This document shows, piece after piece, positions 43,628 through 53,351 of a DNA stretch of 64,000 nucleotides (positions are counted from its first letter, which is position 1; each line of letters opens with the position of its first letter). Source of the stretch: Candidatus Hydrogenedentota bacterium (GTDB taxonomy: Bacteria; Hydrogenedentota; Hydrogenedentia; Hydrogenedentales; CAILVY01); the NCBI GenBank assembly GCA_029565395.1, contig JAKQOG010000074.1:1-64000 (forward strand). The letters are read 5' to 3'. The notes under the pieces are model-generated. The model was not told where the DNA came from. It worked only from the letters and a program-made list of their open reading frames with translations, and searched no databases. The translations under genes were made by a program, and so were the position numbers.

Positions 43628-45202
43628 TTAAAATGCAAGCTTGGTTTCCGCGTATAGATAATCGGCATCCTTGTCATCCGTCCCTCCGGTGAATCCCAAT
43701 CCGTTTGCAAGCGAGAAACTCCCTTTTGTAAGGCCGTCACCCGCAAATAGATGGCCCCAACCCGCCTCGAACGAGAGGTTTTCGGTATAGTCATACTTGG
43801 CGCTCAACAGGGTTTCCCAGCCCAACTCTTTGGAATTCTTTTTGGTCCAGAAGGCGAGCAGCGGCAGGTTGCTATGGGGGGCGTCAAAGCCTTCGACCGC
43901 CTGGAAATAGGAGACGCCCACATTCGCCGTTAATTTTTCGATTGGATTGGCACTGGCCCCCAGACGCGCGATCCAGCAATTGCTCAAATCCGTGCTGTCG
44001 ATGAAATTGCTGTATTCGAAGTTGGAGAAGAGACGGTTGAAACTGATGCTTGCCCGCTGCTTATAGAACGGATACACCGCCGCCGCCAGCGTATCCCAGA
44101 AATCATGTTTGCGGTTGTCTTCTCCGCCTAAGTACACCCCGCCCACATAGATGCGCGGGGTGAATTTGGTGTTGAAGGCGTACCCTATTTCTGCATTTCC
44201 CGCCCATACATTCCACTTGGCGGAATCATCGCCATACAGCGAGAAACCACCTGCACCGGCCAGATTGAATGTTTGGCCCGCTTGATCCGCGTTGCCAAAC
44301 TGATAGGCCAGTTCGGCATTATAATCAAACTTGCCTATCTCAAAAGCGTCTATAGTGCCCGCGCCGCGTATGGAGATGGTGTGCAAGTTGGTGACCCCAT
44401 AGTCGTCTACCCCGAAAGTGTCTTCCAGCCATTCCTGGGCTATGGAACCCCGGTTATCGGAGAGCGAGCGGGCGTCGCGGACAAAGATCCAGCACGCCTC
44501 CAGCACGGTGTCCTTTAGGCCTTCGTAATGGGCATACAGCGAATAGAGATCCACGTCCCCATCGCTTTCTATACCGGTGCGTTCCACGAGTTTCGCCCCG
44601 ATTGCCCCGATATTCAGCTTGTCTATGGGCGTGTATACGAGATGGAGAGCATCGAAAGAAAGTCCTGTGTAAAAAACCTTTCCGGAATCATTATTGCCAA
44701 GCAAAAAACCATTGCCCAGTTGCAGTTCCTGACGGCCTATGCGCAGATGCACGGGAAGTCCAAAGGTCTTATCCACATCAATGTACGCCTGATATATTTC
44801 GACGTCATCCCCGGAATTCGCGCGCCCATCCGCGCCGGTGATGTAGTTCGGAGATCGAAAATCTTCTCCCCAGATATCGTAACTGTCCAATTCGACGAAA
44901 GCGGATACATCCTGCGTGAAATCGGCTTTTACACTGATTTTTGTACGCTGCTCAATCGCAGAATACCCGCTTCCATCATCATCCCACGAAAAAATACTCG
45001 TAATTGCAGGACGGCCCGGCGCCGCAGGATACCGCAATCCCGCGTTGGGCCGATTGGGATTGTCTCCTGTCGCCGGCGCGGAATAGTAATTTCCACGGAT
45101 TCGGATAACCCCGCCCACTTCCACATTTTGCAGTTCCGCGAGGGATGACCAGGAGACCAAGGTCAAACTCGCCATTACAAAAAAAACAGTTATACCTCTC
45201 AT
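43628..45202 (-). CDS. Outer-membrane beta-barrel porin (alginate-export/AlgE-like)
   Basis: The 524-residue protein has a signal peptide (ITVFFVMASLTLVSWSSLA) and alternating amphipathic strands to the end, with a C-terminal Phe. It carries alginate-export-family features such as VHLRIGRQELQLGNGFLLGN, EQRTKISVKADF and SFEAGWGHLFAGD. Such barrels let anionic or uncharged glycans cross the outer membrane, so this supports a diderm envelope. AAGGAG precedes the ATG. The substrate is unknown, and no polymer biosynthesis genes are adjacent. Confidence 0.82.
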   Translation of the reverse strand: MRGITVFFVMASLTLVSWSSLAELQNVEVGGVIRIRGNYYSAPATGDNPNRPNAGLRYPAAPGRPAITSIFSWDDDGSGYSAIEQRTKISVKADFTQDVSAFVELDSYDIWGEDFRSPNYITGADGRANSGDDVEIYQAYIDVDKTFGLPVHLRIGRQELQLGNGFLLGNNDSGKVFYTGLSFDALHLVYTPIDKLNIGAIGAKLVERTGIESDGDVDLYSLYAHYEGLKDTVLEACWIFVRDARSLSDNRGSIAQEWLEDTFGVDDYGVTNLHTISIRGAGTIDAFEIGKFDYNAELAYQFGNADQAGQTFNLAGAGGFSLYGDDSAKWNVWAGNAEIGYAFNTKFTPRIYVGGVYLGGEDNRKHDFWDTLAAAVYPFYKQRASISFNRLFSNFEYSNFIDSTDLSNCWIARLGASANPIEKLTANVGVSYFQAVEGFDAPHSNLPLLAFWTKKNSKELGWETLLSAKYDYTENLSFEAGWGHLFAGDGLTKGSFSLANGLGFTGGTDDKDADYLYAETKLAF

Positions 45203-45788
45203 GTTATCCGCTCCTTGTTATTGCGAAAAACAGTGCTCGCGCTGTTCTTCATCCGACCCAGACTTTGCAGCATGGTCCTCTTGAACCTCCCACTGTTTTG
45301 TGGGTTGGTTTGAAAGAGCAACTGTTGTGCCAACGCACAAAAAAATTATGACGGAGTGTATTCAACGCCCTCTTTGCCAAGCGCCTGCATCCCACCTATC
45401 GATCAGTCATTTCTTCTTGAAAGGCACAAATTCTCTTGAAAAATGGAAACATTTCGGCAATCACGCCAAGGGCGAAAACAATTCATGTGCGAATAAATCA
45501 AGAAAACTCGTTCTGAAGGAAATCATCACAAGCCGTCTATTTGGAAGAACGGGAAAACCTACAAAATGGTGTGTTTAGTTTTATGAACAAACCCTGACGT
45601 CGGAAATTGAACGCCATTACACCATTTTTCCCTTACCCTTGGGAATATTGAGGTTACACAGATTGTTCTTGCATACAACTTTAGCGGTGGTCAAAGACAG
45701 GATTTCTCAATTCCGCGTGATGAGGGATGGGAACAAGGCATGAACCGGGTGGTGTTACGAGAATGAAGAACATGCTGGAGACAAGAAG
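45203..45788. other. Divergent intergenic region between porin and suf operon
   Basis: No gene is supported in these 586 bases. The region must hold both promoters. A weak -35/-10-like pair (TTGAGG at 45648, CATACA at 45672, 18-base spacer) lies upstream of sufB. A small AACAG/CTGTT hairpin lies near 45230. No Fe-S-regulator (IscR-type) operator could be identified with confidence. Confidence 0.4.
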
Positions 45789-47285
45789 ATGGCAGCGCCG
45801 GTAGAACATTTGGTGGACGCGGATTATACGGGAACCCGTGTGGAACGCAGCAACCGTGAAGTCGCGGAAATCGCCGGCCAGCACTATAAATATGGCTGGA
45901 CCACCGATATCGAGTCCGAAACCCTCTCCAAGGGACTGAATGAACAAGTCATTTGGCGCATATCCCAAAAGAAAAATGAACCGGAGTGGATGTACGAATG
46001 GCGCTTGAACGCGTATAGGCACTGGCTGGGTTCCACCGATCCCGATTGGGCCAATGTGAAATACGATACACCCGACTTTCAAAACATTCGGTATTATTCC
46101 GCCCCCAAAAAATCCGTACAGAGAAAAAGCATAGAGGAGGTGGATCCCAAGCTGCTCGAAACCTTCGAGAAGCTGGGTATCCCGCTGGATGAGCAAAAAA
46201 GGATTTCAGGAGTGGCCGTTGATGCCGTTTTCGACAGTGTTTCTGTCGCCACGACGCATCGTGAAATTCTTGCGCGCAAGGGGATCGTTTTTTGCCCGAT
46301 TTCCGAGGCCATCCGGGAGTATCCGGAATTGGTGCGGAAGTATTTGGGCTCCGTGGTGCCGCCGAATGACAATTTTTATGCGGCATTGAACAGTGCGGTG
46401 TTCAGCGATGGTTCGTTCGTCTATATCCCGAAGGGCGTTCGGTGCCCGATGGATTTGAGCACGTATTTCCGCATAAATGCAGCGGAAACCGGTCAATTCG
46501 AGCGTACGCTCATTATTGCGGACGAAGGCGCGGAAGTCAGCTATCTCGAAGGCTGCACGGCGCCCATGCGCGATGAAAACCAATTGCACGCGGCCGTCGT
46601 GGAACTCGTTGCCCATAAAGATGCCGTGATCCGGTATTCGACGGTGCAGAACTGGTATGCTGGGAATGAGGAAGGCAAGGGCGGGATCTACAACTTCGTG
46701 ACTAAGCGCGGCAAGTGCCTGGGCGATAATTCACGAATTTCCTGGACGCAGGTAGAGACCGGTTCGGCGATTACCTGGAAATATCCGAGTTGCCTGTTGA
46801 TGGGCGATAATTCCGTGGGTGAATTTTACTCGGTCGCCCTTACGCGCAATCGCCAGCAAGCCGACACTGGCACCAAGATGCTGCATTTGGGAAGAAATAC
46901 CCGCAGCACTATTATTTCGAAAACGATTTCCGCCGGCAAGAGCAACAATAGCTACCGCGGCCTTGTGCGCATCATGCCTAAGGCTGAGAATGCGCGCAAT
47001 TACACGCAATGCGACTCGCTTCTGATGGGAAATCAGTGCGGGGCGCATACGTTCCCGTATATTGATGTGCGCAACAAAAGCGCGTCGGTTGAACATGAAG
47101 CGTCCACCTCAAAAATCAGTGAAGATCAAATGTTTTACTGTCAGTCGCGCGGGATTGGCCCTGAAAACGCGATTTCCATGGTTGTAAACGGCTTCTGCAA
47201 GGAAGTGTTCGATCATCTTCCGATGGAATTTGCCGTGGAAGCCGCCAAACTGCTGAGTATCAGCCTCGAAGGGAGTGTCGGATAG
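45789..47285 (+). CDS. sufB: Fe-S cluster assembly protein SufB
   Basis: SufB is the scaffold subunit of the SufBCD complex on which Fe-S clusters form. The 498-residue protein is full length, with the family blocks [66 protein letters not shown] and [20 protein letters not shown]. The last block contains the conserved Cys region used in cluster assembly. An AAGAAG lies upstream of the ATG. The stop codon abuts the sufC ATG with no gap. It heads a sufBCDSU operon. Confidence 0.97.
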   Translation: MAAPVEHLVDADYTGTRVERSNREVAEIAGQHYKYGWTTDIESETLSKGLNEQVIWRISQKKNEPEWMYEWRLNAYRHWLGSTDPDWANVKYDTPDFQNIRYYSAPKKSVQRKSIEEVDPKLLETFEKLGIPLDEQKRISGVAVDAVFDSVSVATTHREILARKGIVFCPISEAIREYPELVRKYLGSVVPPNDNFYAALNSAVFSDGSFVYIPKGVRCPMDLSTYFRINAAETGQFERTLIIADEGAEVSYLEGCTAPMRDENQLHAAVVELVAHKDAVIRYSTVQNWYAGNEEGKGGIYNFVTKRGKCLGDNSRISWTQVETGSAITWKYPSCLLMGDNSVGEFYSVALTRNRQQADTGTKMLHLGRNTRSTIISKTISAGKSNNSYRGLVRIMPKAENARNYTQCDSLLMGNQCGAHTFPYIDVRNKSASVEHEASTSKISEDQMFYCQSRGIGPENAISMVVNGFCKEVFDHLPMEFAVEAAKLLSISLEGSVG

Positions 47286-48047
47286 ATGTTGGAAATTAAA
47301 AACCTCAAAGCCTCCGTTAACGGCAATCTGATTCTGAAGGGAATTGACTTTACGGTGAATGAGGGCGAAGTGCATGCCATCATGGGGCCGAACGGGTCGG
47401 GTAAAAGCACGCTCGCGCAGGTATTGGCGGGTCATGAAGCGTATGACGTCAGCGAAGAGAGCAGCGTGACCTTTCTTGGGCAAAATCTGTTGGAGCTGCC
47501 TGCCGAAGAGCGTGCCCGCGCGGGACTGTTCCTTGCATTTCAATATCCGGTCGAAATTCCCGGCGTCTCCAATGCGCATTTTCTCCGTGCGGCGTTAAAT
47601 GAAATCCGTGTCAGCCGGGGTCTGGAGGAATTGGATGCAATAGACTTCGAGGATCTTCTGAAGGAAAAAATGGAACTCATGAATGTCCCGGCCACGTTTG
47701 CCGAGCGTTTTGTGAATCTCGGTTTCTCCGGCGGAGAGAAAAAACGCAATGAAATCCTGCAGCTTGCCGTGATGGAGCCCCGGCTGGCCATTTTGGATGA
47801 GAGCGATTCCGGATTGGACATCGACGCCCTGCGCATCGTCTCGGAAGGCATCAACCTGCTGCGCTCGCCGCAACGGGCCTTCATTCTTGTGACGCACTAT
47901 CAGCGGTTGCTGAATTACGTGACGCCGGATTTTGTTCATGTGCTGTACAAAGGCCGGATTGTACGTTCCGGCGGCAAAGAACTGGCGTTGGAACTCGAAG
48001 AGCGCGGTTACGACTGGATCAAAGACGAAGTCATGGCCGCGGCATAA
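47286..48047 (+). CDS. sufC: Fe-S cluster assembly ATPase SufC
   Basis: SufC is the ABC-type ATPase of the SufBCD complex. The 253-residue protein has Walker A GPNGSGKS (34-41), the SufC-type signature FSGGEKKRNEILQLAVMEP, Walker B LAILDESDSGLDIDAL and switch LVTHYQRLL. These wordings distinguish SufC from transport ATPases. It starts immediately after the sufB stop. Confidence 0.97.
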   Translation: MLEIKNLKASVNGNLILKGIDFTVNEGEVHAIMGPNGSGKSTLAQVLAGHEAYDVSEESSVTFLGQNLLELPAEERARAGLFLAFQYPVEIPGVSNAHFLRAALNEIRVSRGLEELDAIDFEDLLKEKMELMNVPATFAERFVNLGFSGGEKKRNEILQLAVMEPRLAILDESDSGLDIDALRIVSEGINLLRSPQRAFILVTHYQRLLNYVTPDFVHVLYKGRIVRSGGKELALELEERGYDWIKDEVMAAA

Positions 48048-48059
48048 AGGAAGCATTGC

Positions 48060-49400
48060 GTGAGTACGGTAAAAGATAAACAGGATCTGAAAAAGGCGCA
48101 CTATGTGTCGGAATGGTCCCGTATTCCGCTAAACGGCGATCCGATCTGGTTGAAACAATTACGCATTCGGGGCGCCCACCTGTTTCGGGATACCGAATTT
48201 CCCAACACCCGCATGGAAGAATGGCGTAGAACCAATATCAGCATCATCAACAATACGTCATATAGAAGTACGCCGGCTTCTCCCCCAATTGCCCTAACCC
48301 AAAAAGCTGTTGAACCGTTCTTTTTGAAAAATCCCGCAGCCACAGAATTGGTATTCATCAATGGACGGTATAACAAGACGATTTCCCGACTGCCGGCATT
48401 ACCGGAAGGCGTTGCGGCGGGAAGTCTCCGCCGGGCAATACAGAGCCCGCTTGCCCGGGTTGTGAAAACACATCTGGGAAGCTGTCTACAAGCCCGTAAC
48501 GCCTATACGGCTCTGAACACCGCGTTCCTCCAGGATGGCGCGTTCGTTTATGTGCCCAAAAATATTCTCGTGGAAACGCCTATCCATATTATCGCCCTAA
48601 CTATTCCGGGCCAGGAACCTTCTGCCGCCTATCCACGCGTATTGGCGGTTTTGGAGGACGGCAGCCAAGCCAGCATTACCACCCATTTTGTTTCCCTGTC
48701 TGAACATCAACCGTACCTCGCCAATGCCGTGGAGGAAATCATCCTGGGGCCGAATGCACAATTGGATTACTGCCGGTTGGTGGAGGAAAAAGCGCAGGGC
48801 AATCATCTTGCCACCGCTGAAGTGCGTCAGGATCAAAACAGCCGCTTTAACGGCTTTATGGCTGTGCTGGATGGGAACATCGTCAGAAGCCAGGTATGCG
48901 TCGAACTGGCGGGAGATGGCGCGGAATGCCAGTTGAATGGACTTTATTTGAATGACGGACACCGTCTGACTGATACACAGTTCAGTGTACTCCATTCCCG
49001 GCCACACGGCCTTAGCCGGATCACGGGCAAGGGCATTTTGGACGGCGACAGCAAGGCGGTTTTTCTTGGAAAGGTATATGTGCATCCTGATGCCCAGAAA
49101 ACGGATTCCAGGCAATTGAATCAGAATTTGCTGCTCTCTGAGCGTGCCTCGGTCGAGACCAAGCCTCAGCTTGAGATTTATGCGGATGATGTGAAGTGCA
49201 CGCACGGGGCAACAGTAGGCGCTCCGCCCCAGGAAGTTCTATTCTATTTCCGGAGCCGCGGCATTTCGGAAGCGGCCGCGCGCGGCATGCTCACCTGCGG
49301 TTTTGCCCAGGAATTGATTGAAGAGGCGCCGACACACGCTATTCGGGAATATCTGAGCGCCCATGTGCTTGCGAAATACGCACCAAAAGAAATAAGGTAA
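48060..49400 (+). CDS. sufD: Fe-S cluster assembly protein SufD
   Basis: SufD pairs with SufB in the SufBC2D complex. The 446-residue protein shows the paralogous beta-helix core and C-terminal family block KCTHGATVGAPPQEVLFYFRSRG plus GMLTCGFAQELIE. The N-terminal part (FPNTRMEEWRRTNI) is typical of SufD. Its start is GTG 48060 with AAAGGAAG seven bases upstream, since no ATG fits the conserved N-terminus. Confidence 0.94.
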   Translation: MSTVKDKQDLKKAHYVSEWSRIPLNGDPIWLKQLRIRGAHLFRDTEFPNTRMEEWRRTNISIINNTSYRSTPASPPIALTQKAVEPFFLKNPAATELVFINGRYNKTISRLPALPEGVAAGSLRRAIQSPLARVVKTHLGSCLQARNAYTALNTAFLQDGAFVYVPKNILVETPIHIIALTIPGQEPSAAYPRVLAVLEDGSQASITTHFVSLSEHQPYLANAVEEIILGPNAQLDYCRLVEEKAQGNHLATAEVRQDQNSRFNGFMAVLDGNIVRSQVCVELAGDGAECQLNGLYLNDGHRLTDTQFSVLHSRPHGLSRITGKGILDGDSKAVFLGKVYVHPDAQKTDSRQLNQNLLLSERASVETKPQLEIYADDVKCTHGATVGAPPQEVLFYFRSRGISEAAARGMLTCGFAQELIEEAPTHAIREYLSAHVLAKYAPKEIR

Positions 49401-49404
49401 TGCC

Positions 49405-50679
49405 ATGAGTGGTTCTACGGCGGTAAAAATTGATGCGCGCCCCTGCCGGCAGTCTTGCCAAGCATTCAGCGTCGAGCATATTCGCAAGGATTTCCCCATA
49501 CTAAATACATTGGTTCGAGGAAAGCCACTGGTATATCTTGACAATGCCGCTACCACCCAAAAACCGCAGGCAGTCATTGACGCTATTAATCATTATTATA
49601 CGGCGCAAAACGCCAACGTCCACCGGGGCGTTCATCATTTGAGCCAGGTGGCCACATGCCTGTATGACGATGCCCGCCAGAAAATCGCGGCCTTTTTAAA
49701 CGCCACGGTTGAGTGCGAAATAATCTTCACGCGGGGGACCACGGAATCCATCAATCTAGTCGCGCAATCCTATGGCCGCCAAACTATCCATGAAGGGGAT
49801 GAAATCATCATCTCCGGGATGGAACATCACTCCAACATCGTACCCTGGCAAATTTTGTGCCAGCAAACCGGTGCGAAGTTGCGCGTGATCCCTTTTGACG
49901 ACGATGGCAACTTAATTATGGACGAATTTGACCGGATGTTGAATCCGCGCACTAAAATGGTTGCCGTGGTGCATGTTTCCAATGCGCTGGGCACGGTGAA
50001 TCCAATACAGGAGATTACGGCGAAGGCCCATGCCGTGGGTGCGCGCGTGCTGGTGGATGGCGCGCAAAGCACGCCGCATACCGCCATCGATCTCAAAGCG
50101 CTGGACTGTGATTTCTTCGCCTGCTCCGGACACAAAATGTACGGGCCGACAGGCATTGGCATTCTCTACGGACGCGCAGAATTGCTTGATGCCATGCCTC
50201 CTTATCAGAGTGGCGGCGATATGATCCTTTCGGTCACCTTCGACAAAACGATCTATGGCCGCCTGCCCAGTAAATTTGAAGCGGGAACACCCCATATCGA
50301 GGGTGCGATAGCGCTCGGCGCTGCCGTGGATTATCTGAATGCGGCGGGAATGGAAACTATCCATCGGCATGAACAGGATCTGCTCCAGTACGCGACGGAT
50401 GCGGTTGAGACCGTGCCCGGCTTGCACATCATGGGCAGAGCCCGGGAAAAAGCCGGTGTTTTAGCATTTACCATGGATGCCGCCCATCCCCACGACGTTG
50501 GCCAAATTCTTGACGAAGAAGGGGTGGCGGTGCGCGCAGGGCATCACTGCGCACAGCCCGTGATGCAACGTTTCGGCGTGCCTGCAACCACCCGCGCCTC
50601 GTTTGGGATGTACAACAACCGCAATGATGTGGATGCGCTTGTGGCCGCATTGCATAAAGTTAATAAGGTATTCGCGTGA
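49405..50679 (+). CDS. sufS: Cysteine desulfurase SufS
   Basis: SufS is a PLP enzyme that takes sulfur from cysteine and passes it to SufU. The 424-residue protein shows VYLDNAATTQKPQAVIDA, NVHRGVHHLSQVAT, the PLP lysine K244 in ACSGHKMYGPTG, and the active-site C382 in AGHHCAQPVM. The short GHHCAQP loop places it in the SufS (group II) class rather than IscS. Start ATG 49405 follows AAGGTA. The extra ~25 N-terminal residues are unusual but in frame. Confidence 0.96.
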   Translation: MSGSTAVKIDARPCRQSCQAFSVEHIRKDFPILNTLVRGKPLVYLDNAATTQKPQAVIDAINHYYTAQNANVHRGVHHLSQVATCLYDDARQKIAAFLNATVECEIIFTRGTTESINLVAQSYGRQTIHEGDEIIISGMEHHSNIVPWQILCQQTGAKLRVIPFDDDGNLIMDEFDRMLNPRTKMVAVVHVSNALGTVNPIQEITAKAHAVGARVLVDGAQSTPHTAIDLKALDCDFFACSGHKMYGPTGIGILYGRAELLDAMPPYQSGGDMILSVTFDKTIYGRLPSKFEAGTPHIEGAIALGAAVDYLNAAGMETIHRHEQDLLQYATDAVETVPGLHIMGRAREKAGVLAFTMDAAHPHDVGQILDEEGVAVRAGHHCAQPVMQRFGVPATTRASFGMYNNRNDVDALVAALHKVNKVFA

Positions 50680-51131
50680 TGGCTGATACCCGTGCGCTCT
50701 ACGAGCAGGTCATCCTCGACCATAACAAGAACCCGAGGAATTTTCACGCCCTTGAGCCCTGTGATTGCAAAGTTGAAGGGCTGAATCCGCTGTGCGGGGA
50801 CCATTTCACCGTCTACGTCCGTTTGGAAGGCGGCCGGATCAGCGATATTGCGTTCACCGGCGCGGGATGCGCCATCTCAAAATCTTCCGCCTCCGTCATG
50901 ACCAACGTGCTCAAGGGAAAGACCATCGCCGAGGCAAGAATGCTTTTTACCAAATTTCACCAGATGATCACCGCCAATCCAGACGCCCCCGTCGATGAAG
51001 CGGCCTTGGGCAAACTGCGCGTCTTCAGCGGCGTCCGGGAATTCCCCGTTCGCATCAAATGCGCCACCCTCGCCTGGCACGCCATGGCCTCCGCCCTCGA
51101 CGGACATAACAACGCCATCAGCACGGAGTAA
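50679..51131 (+). CDS. sufU: SufU-type Fe-S assembly sulfur-transfer protein
   Basis: SufU is a zinc-bound NifU-like protein that accepts sulfur from SufS. The 150-residue protein has LYEQVILDHNKNPRNF, the first Cys in NPLCGDHFTVY, the second in GAGCAISKSSASVM, and the third in RIKCATLAWHAM. These are the three SufU cysteines. ATG 50679 overlaps the sufS stop by one base; GTG 50676 is an alternative. Its end overlaps the HEPN gene convergently by 14 bases. Neither SufE nor SufA is seen here. Confidence 0.94.
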   Translation: MADTRALYEQVILDHNKNPRNFHALEPCDCKVEGLNPLCGDHFTVYVRLEGGRISDIAFTGAGCAISKSSASVMTNVLKGKTIAEARMLFTKFHQMITANPDAPVDEAALGKLRVFSGVREFPVRIKCATLAWHAMASALDGHNNAISTE

Positions 51132-51537
51132 TGATATCTTTTAAGGCATCCATGACCTCGGCATAAGTCATATCAGCAAGTCCAACAGCACCGGCGGCTT
51201 CTTTTGGGGTCAGTTCCGGTAGATTGCCCGGATATCGTGCCTCCACTGCATAATCGGTTAGTATGATTGCCTGGTGTAAAGATAATGCCAATGATGAATT
51301 ACACGTGGCAATGATGTCTAGTAATTGCTCAATATTATGGGTTTTCGGAAATTCAACTTGCTTCCAAACGAGATAGGCCTTCAGGTACTTCTCAACGGCC
51401 TGTTGAGCATGAAATCCAATTATTCCAAGGTAAGGGACCTCTGTATCGAGCAAGTAATGTGCAACTTCACGATCTTCATGGGCTTTCGTTAACCATTCCA
51501 TCAAAAACTGCCGTCGAATCTCATCAGGCGGCATCAT
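51118..51537 (-). CDS. HEPN domain protein of a MNT/HEPN toxin-antitoxin-like pair
   Basis: The 139-residue all-helical protein matches the HEPN family. It has EWLTKAHEDREVAHYLL, GFHAQQAVEKYLKAYLV, KTHNIEQLL and TDYAVEARYPG. In paired systems the HEPN partner is often an RNase toxin or a target of AMPylation by the MNT partner. A canonical RNase R-x(4-6)-H is not evident, so activity is uncertain. The gene lies just downstream of the MNT gene on the same strand, overlapping it by 14 bases. Confidence 0.85.
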   Translation of the reverse strand: MMPPDEIRRQFLMEWLTKAHEDREVAHYLLDTEVPYLGIIGFHAQQAVEKYLKAYLVWKQVEFPKTHNIEQLLDIIATCNSSLALSLHQAIILTDYAVEARYPGNLPELTPKEAAGAVGLADMTYAEVMDALKDIITPC

Positions 51538-51844
51538 AAATCACTCTGCCATATTTGTTGGCGGGGTAGGCGATGCCGCCTATAACCCCTTTGGTCTCTT
51601 CAAATCGGTCCTTTGTCATTAGAATGACATCAAATGGATATCCTAATCCCCGCAATGCTTGCCGAACATGAAGACGTTCTTTTCTTGGATCGGTGACGGT
51701 GTCTTCAAGAATCAACAGATCGATATCGCTGTCCCGGGTCATCTGCCCTGTGGCAGCGGATCCAAAGAGGATAATCCGCGCAGCCGGAACCACGCTTATG
51801 ACACGGCGCACTATTTCATCCAGAATCTGCTGCTCAATTGCCAT
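51524..51844 (-). CDS. MNT-type nucleotidyltransferase (antitoxin of the HEPN pair)
   Basis: The 106-residue protein has the minimal nucleotidyltransferase pattern, with G28-S29 in LFGSAATG and the metal-binding pair D40/D42 in DSDIDLLIL. A helix and an HIVRQALRGL-like segment follow. In MNT/HEPN systems this protein AMPylates or otherwise neutralises the HEPN partner. ATG 51844 is chosen because it starts right before the conserved helix; no good ribosome-binding site is seen. A longer in-frame start at 51994 is less likely. Confidence 0.85.
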   Translation of the reverse strand: MAIEQQILDEIVRRVISVVPAARIILFGSAATGQMTRDSDIDLLILEDTVTDPRKERLHVRQALRGLGYPFDVILMTKDRFEETKGVIGGIAYPANKYGRVIYDAA

Positions 51845-51930
51845 GGCGGGATTATACAACAACCTTCGTACCAACAACCACAAGATCTGTAGCCTTTCCA
51901 GCGGAGATTTGGGTAAACAGAGAACTTTAT

Positions 51931-51960
51931 TTGTGCTTTTCGAGTCAAATGTGCTAAAGT
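51931..51960 (+). promoter_or_regulatory. Promoter of nadA
   Basis: TTGTGC (4 of 6) at 51931 and TAAAGT at 51955-51960 are separated by 18 bases, with TGC extending the -10. This lies ~66 bases upstream of the nadA ATG. Confidence 0.45.
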
Positions 51961-52025
51961 CTGATTCTAATCTGTTTTTGCGGCGGCTGTGCATTCCCCA
52001 ACGATATGAGGTTGATATTTTTTAT

Positions 52026-53096
52026 ATGGCCACTACAAGCCCCATGACAGTACCGGCCTCTTTTGAGGCAACCCTGGCTTCCATGCGGAAGAAGCTGAAA
52101 GGGATTGTTCCGGACTTTGAAATTCAGATGAAAGCGGAACTGGCGCACCAGATTAACATTCTCAAGAAAGAACTGAACGCCATCATCCTGGGTCATAATT
52201 ACATGGAGCCCGCCCTGTATCATTCCGTGCCGGATCACACCGGCGACTCGCTTCAATTATCCTCCATCGCCTCGAAAACGTCCGCGGACATCATTGTCTT
52301 CTGCGGTGTGTGGTTCATGGGTGAAACGGCCAAGGTGCTGAATCCCCAAAAGACCGTGCTCGTGCCTTCTGAGCATGCCGGGTGTTCCCTGGCCGAGGGT
52401 ATTCATGCTGAAGATGTGATCGAATTGCGCAAACGTTTCCCAGGTGCGCCCGTGGTTAGCTATGTCAACACCTATGCGTCCGTCAAGGCTGAATCGGACT
52501 ACTGCTGTACTTCCGGCAATGCAGATAAGGTTTTAAAATACCTCTTCGATCAAGGCCACAAACGCGTGATCTTCATCCCCGATGAATACCTGGCACGGAA
52601 CACTGCCGATCAACTCAACGTTGCCTACCTCGCCGGCAATGATGCCACCGGCGAAAATCTTCCTGCCGATACGCCCGTAGTCATCGGATGGAACGTGCAT
52701 TGTGAAGTACATGAACTGTTCACCGTTCAGGACGTGGAAAATGTCCGCCGCCAGCATTCGGATGTGGTGATCATCGCGCACCCGGAATGCCATCCCGATG
52801 TCATCGCGCACGTGGACGTAACCGGCAGCACAAAAACCATGATCGACTATATCAAAGAAGTTGACGCCCCCCGCTATGCTCTGTTGACGGAATGCACCAT
52901 GGGTGACAACGTCGCCGCCGAATTCCCCAACAAGGAAGTGGTGCGCGCGTGCAGCCTGCGCTGCAAACACATGAATCAGATCACGCTGGAAGATACCCTG
53001 GAAGCCTTGAAGAAAATTCAATACAAAGTGGAACTTGCTCCGGATATCATCCAGCGCGCCAAACAACCCATTGATCGCATGATCCAAATCCGGTGA
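52026..53096 (+). CDS. nadA: Quinolinate synthase NadA
   Basis: NadA condenses iminoaspartate with dihydroxyacetone phosphate to quinolinate, an NAD precursor, using a 4Fe-4S cluster. The 356-residue protein has LGHNYMEPALYH, GDSLQLSSIAS, VPSEHAGCSLAEG (C120), the YCCTSGNADKVL region, IAHPECHPDV (C255), STKTMIDYI and the C-terminal RACSLRCKHMNQIT (C309/C313). These include the three cluster Cys regions. ATG 52026 is the first codon before the conserved N-terminus. NadB and NadC are not nearby. Confidence 0.95.
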   Translation: MATTSPMTVPASFEATLASMRKKLKGIVPDFEIQMKAELAHQINILKKELNAIILGHNYMEPALYHSVPDHTGDSLQLSSIASKTSADIIVFCGVWFMGETAKVLNPQKTVLVPSEHAGCSLAEGIHAEDVIELRKRFPGAPVVSYVNTYASVKAESDYCCTSGNADKVLKYLFDQGHKRVIFIPDEYLARNTADQLNVAYLAGNDATGENLPADTPVVIGWNVHCEVHELFTVQDVENVRRQHSDVVIIAHPECHPDVIAHVDVTGSTKTMIDYIKEVDAPRYALLTECTMGDNVAAEFPNKEVVRACSLRCKHMNQITLEDTLEALKKIQYKVELAPDIIQRAKQPIDRMIQIR

Positions 53097-53117
53097 TTCC
53101 TTTAAAGGAGAAAGGAT

Positions 53118-53339
53118 ATGTTGTATTTCAAGACCTCGCAATATGTTCCAGGCAAAGGAGACGCGTGGACCTACTACGAATGCGATGCGGAAAAGAAGGT
53201 GTTGCGTCAACTCACGCATCTTCCCGATTCCGGAGAACTGAACCGCATTCCCGATCCCATCGTGAAGCGTCTGGTGCGGCCGGATCTCCTGCAGGACGCT
53301 GTGGAGTCCGAATTCAAGCAGTTGTGGGGCGAAGATTAA
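53118..53339 (+). CDS. Small conserved-looking soluble protein
   Basis: The 73-residue product starts MLYFKTSQYVPGKGDAWTYY and ends KQLWGED. It has a strong AAGGAGAAAGG upstream and lies between nadA and the PHP gene (21 and 12 base gaps), so it is probably in their transcript. It is acidic, with a beta-strand start and a helical end. No family was recognised. Confidence 0.6.
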   Translation: MLYFKTSQYVPGKGDAWTYYECDAEKKVLRQLTHLPDSGELNRIPDPIVKRLVRPDLLQDAVESEFKQLWGED

Positions 53340-53351
53340 GGAGTAGTAGTC

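Noticed and set aside
45300..45578. 92-codon frame on the + strand upstream of sufB
   Set aside because: No ribosome-binding site, odd composition with many Cys/His/Lys and no recognisable pattern; it lies where promoters for two divergent units are expected.
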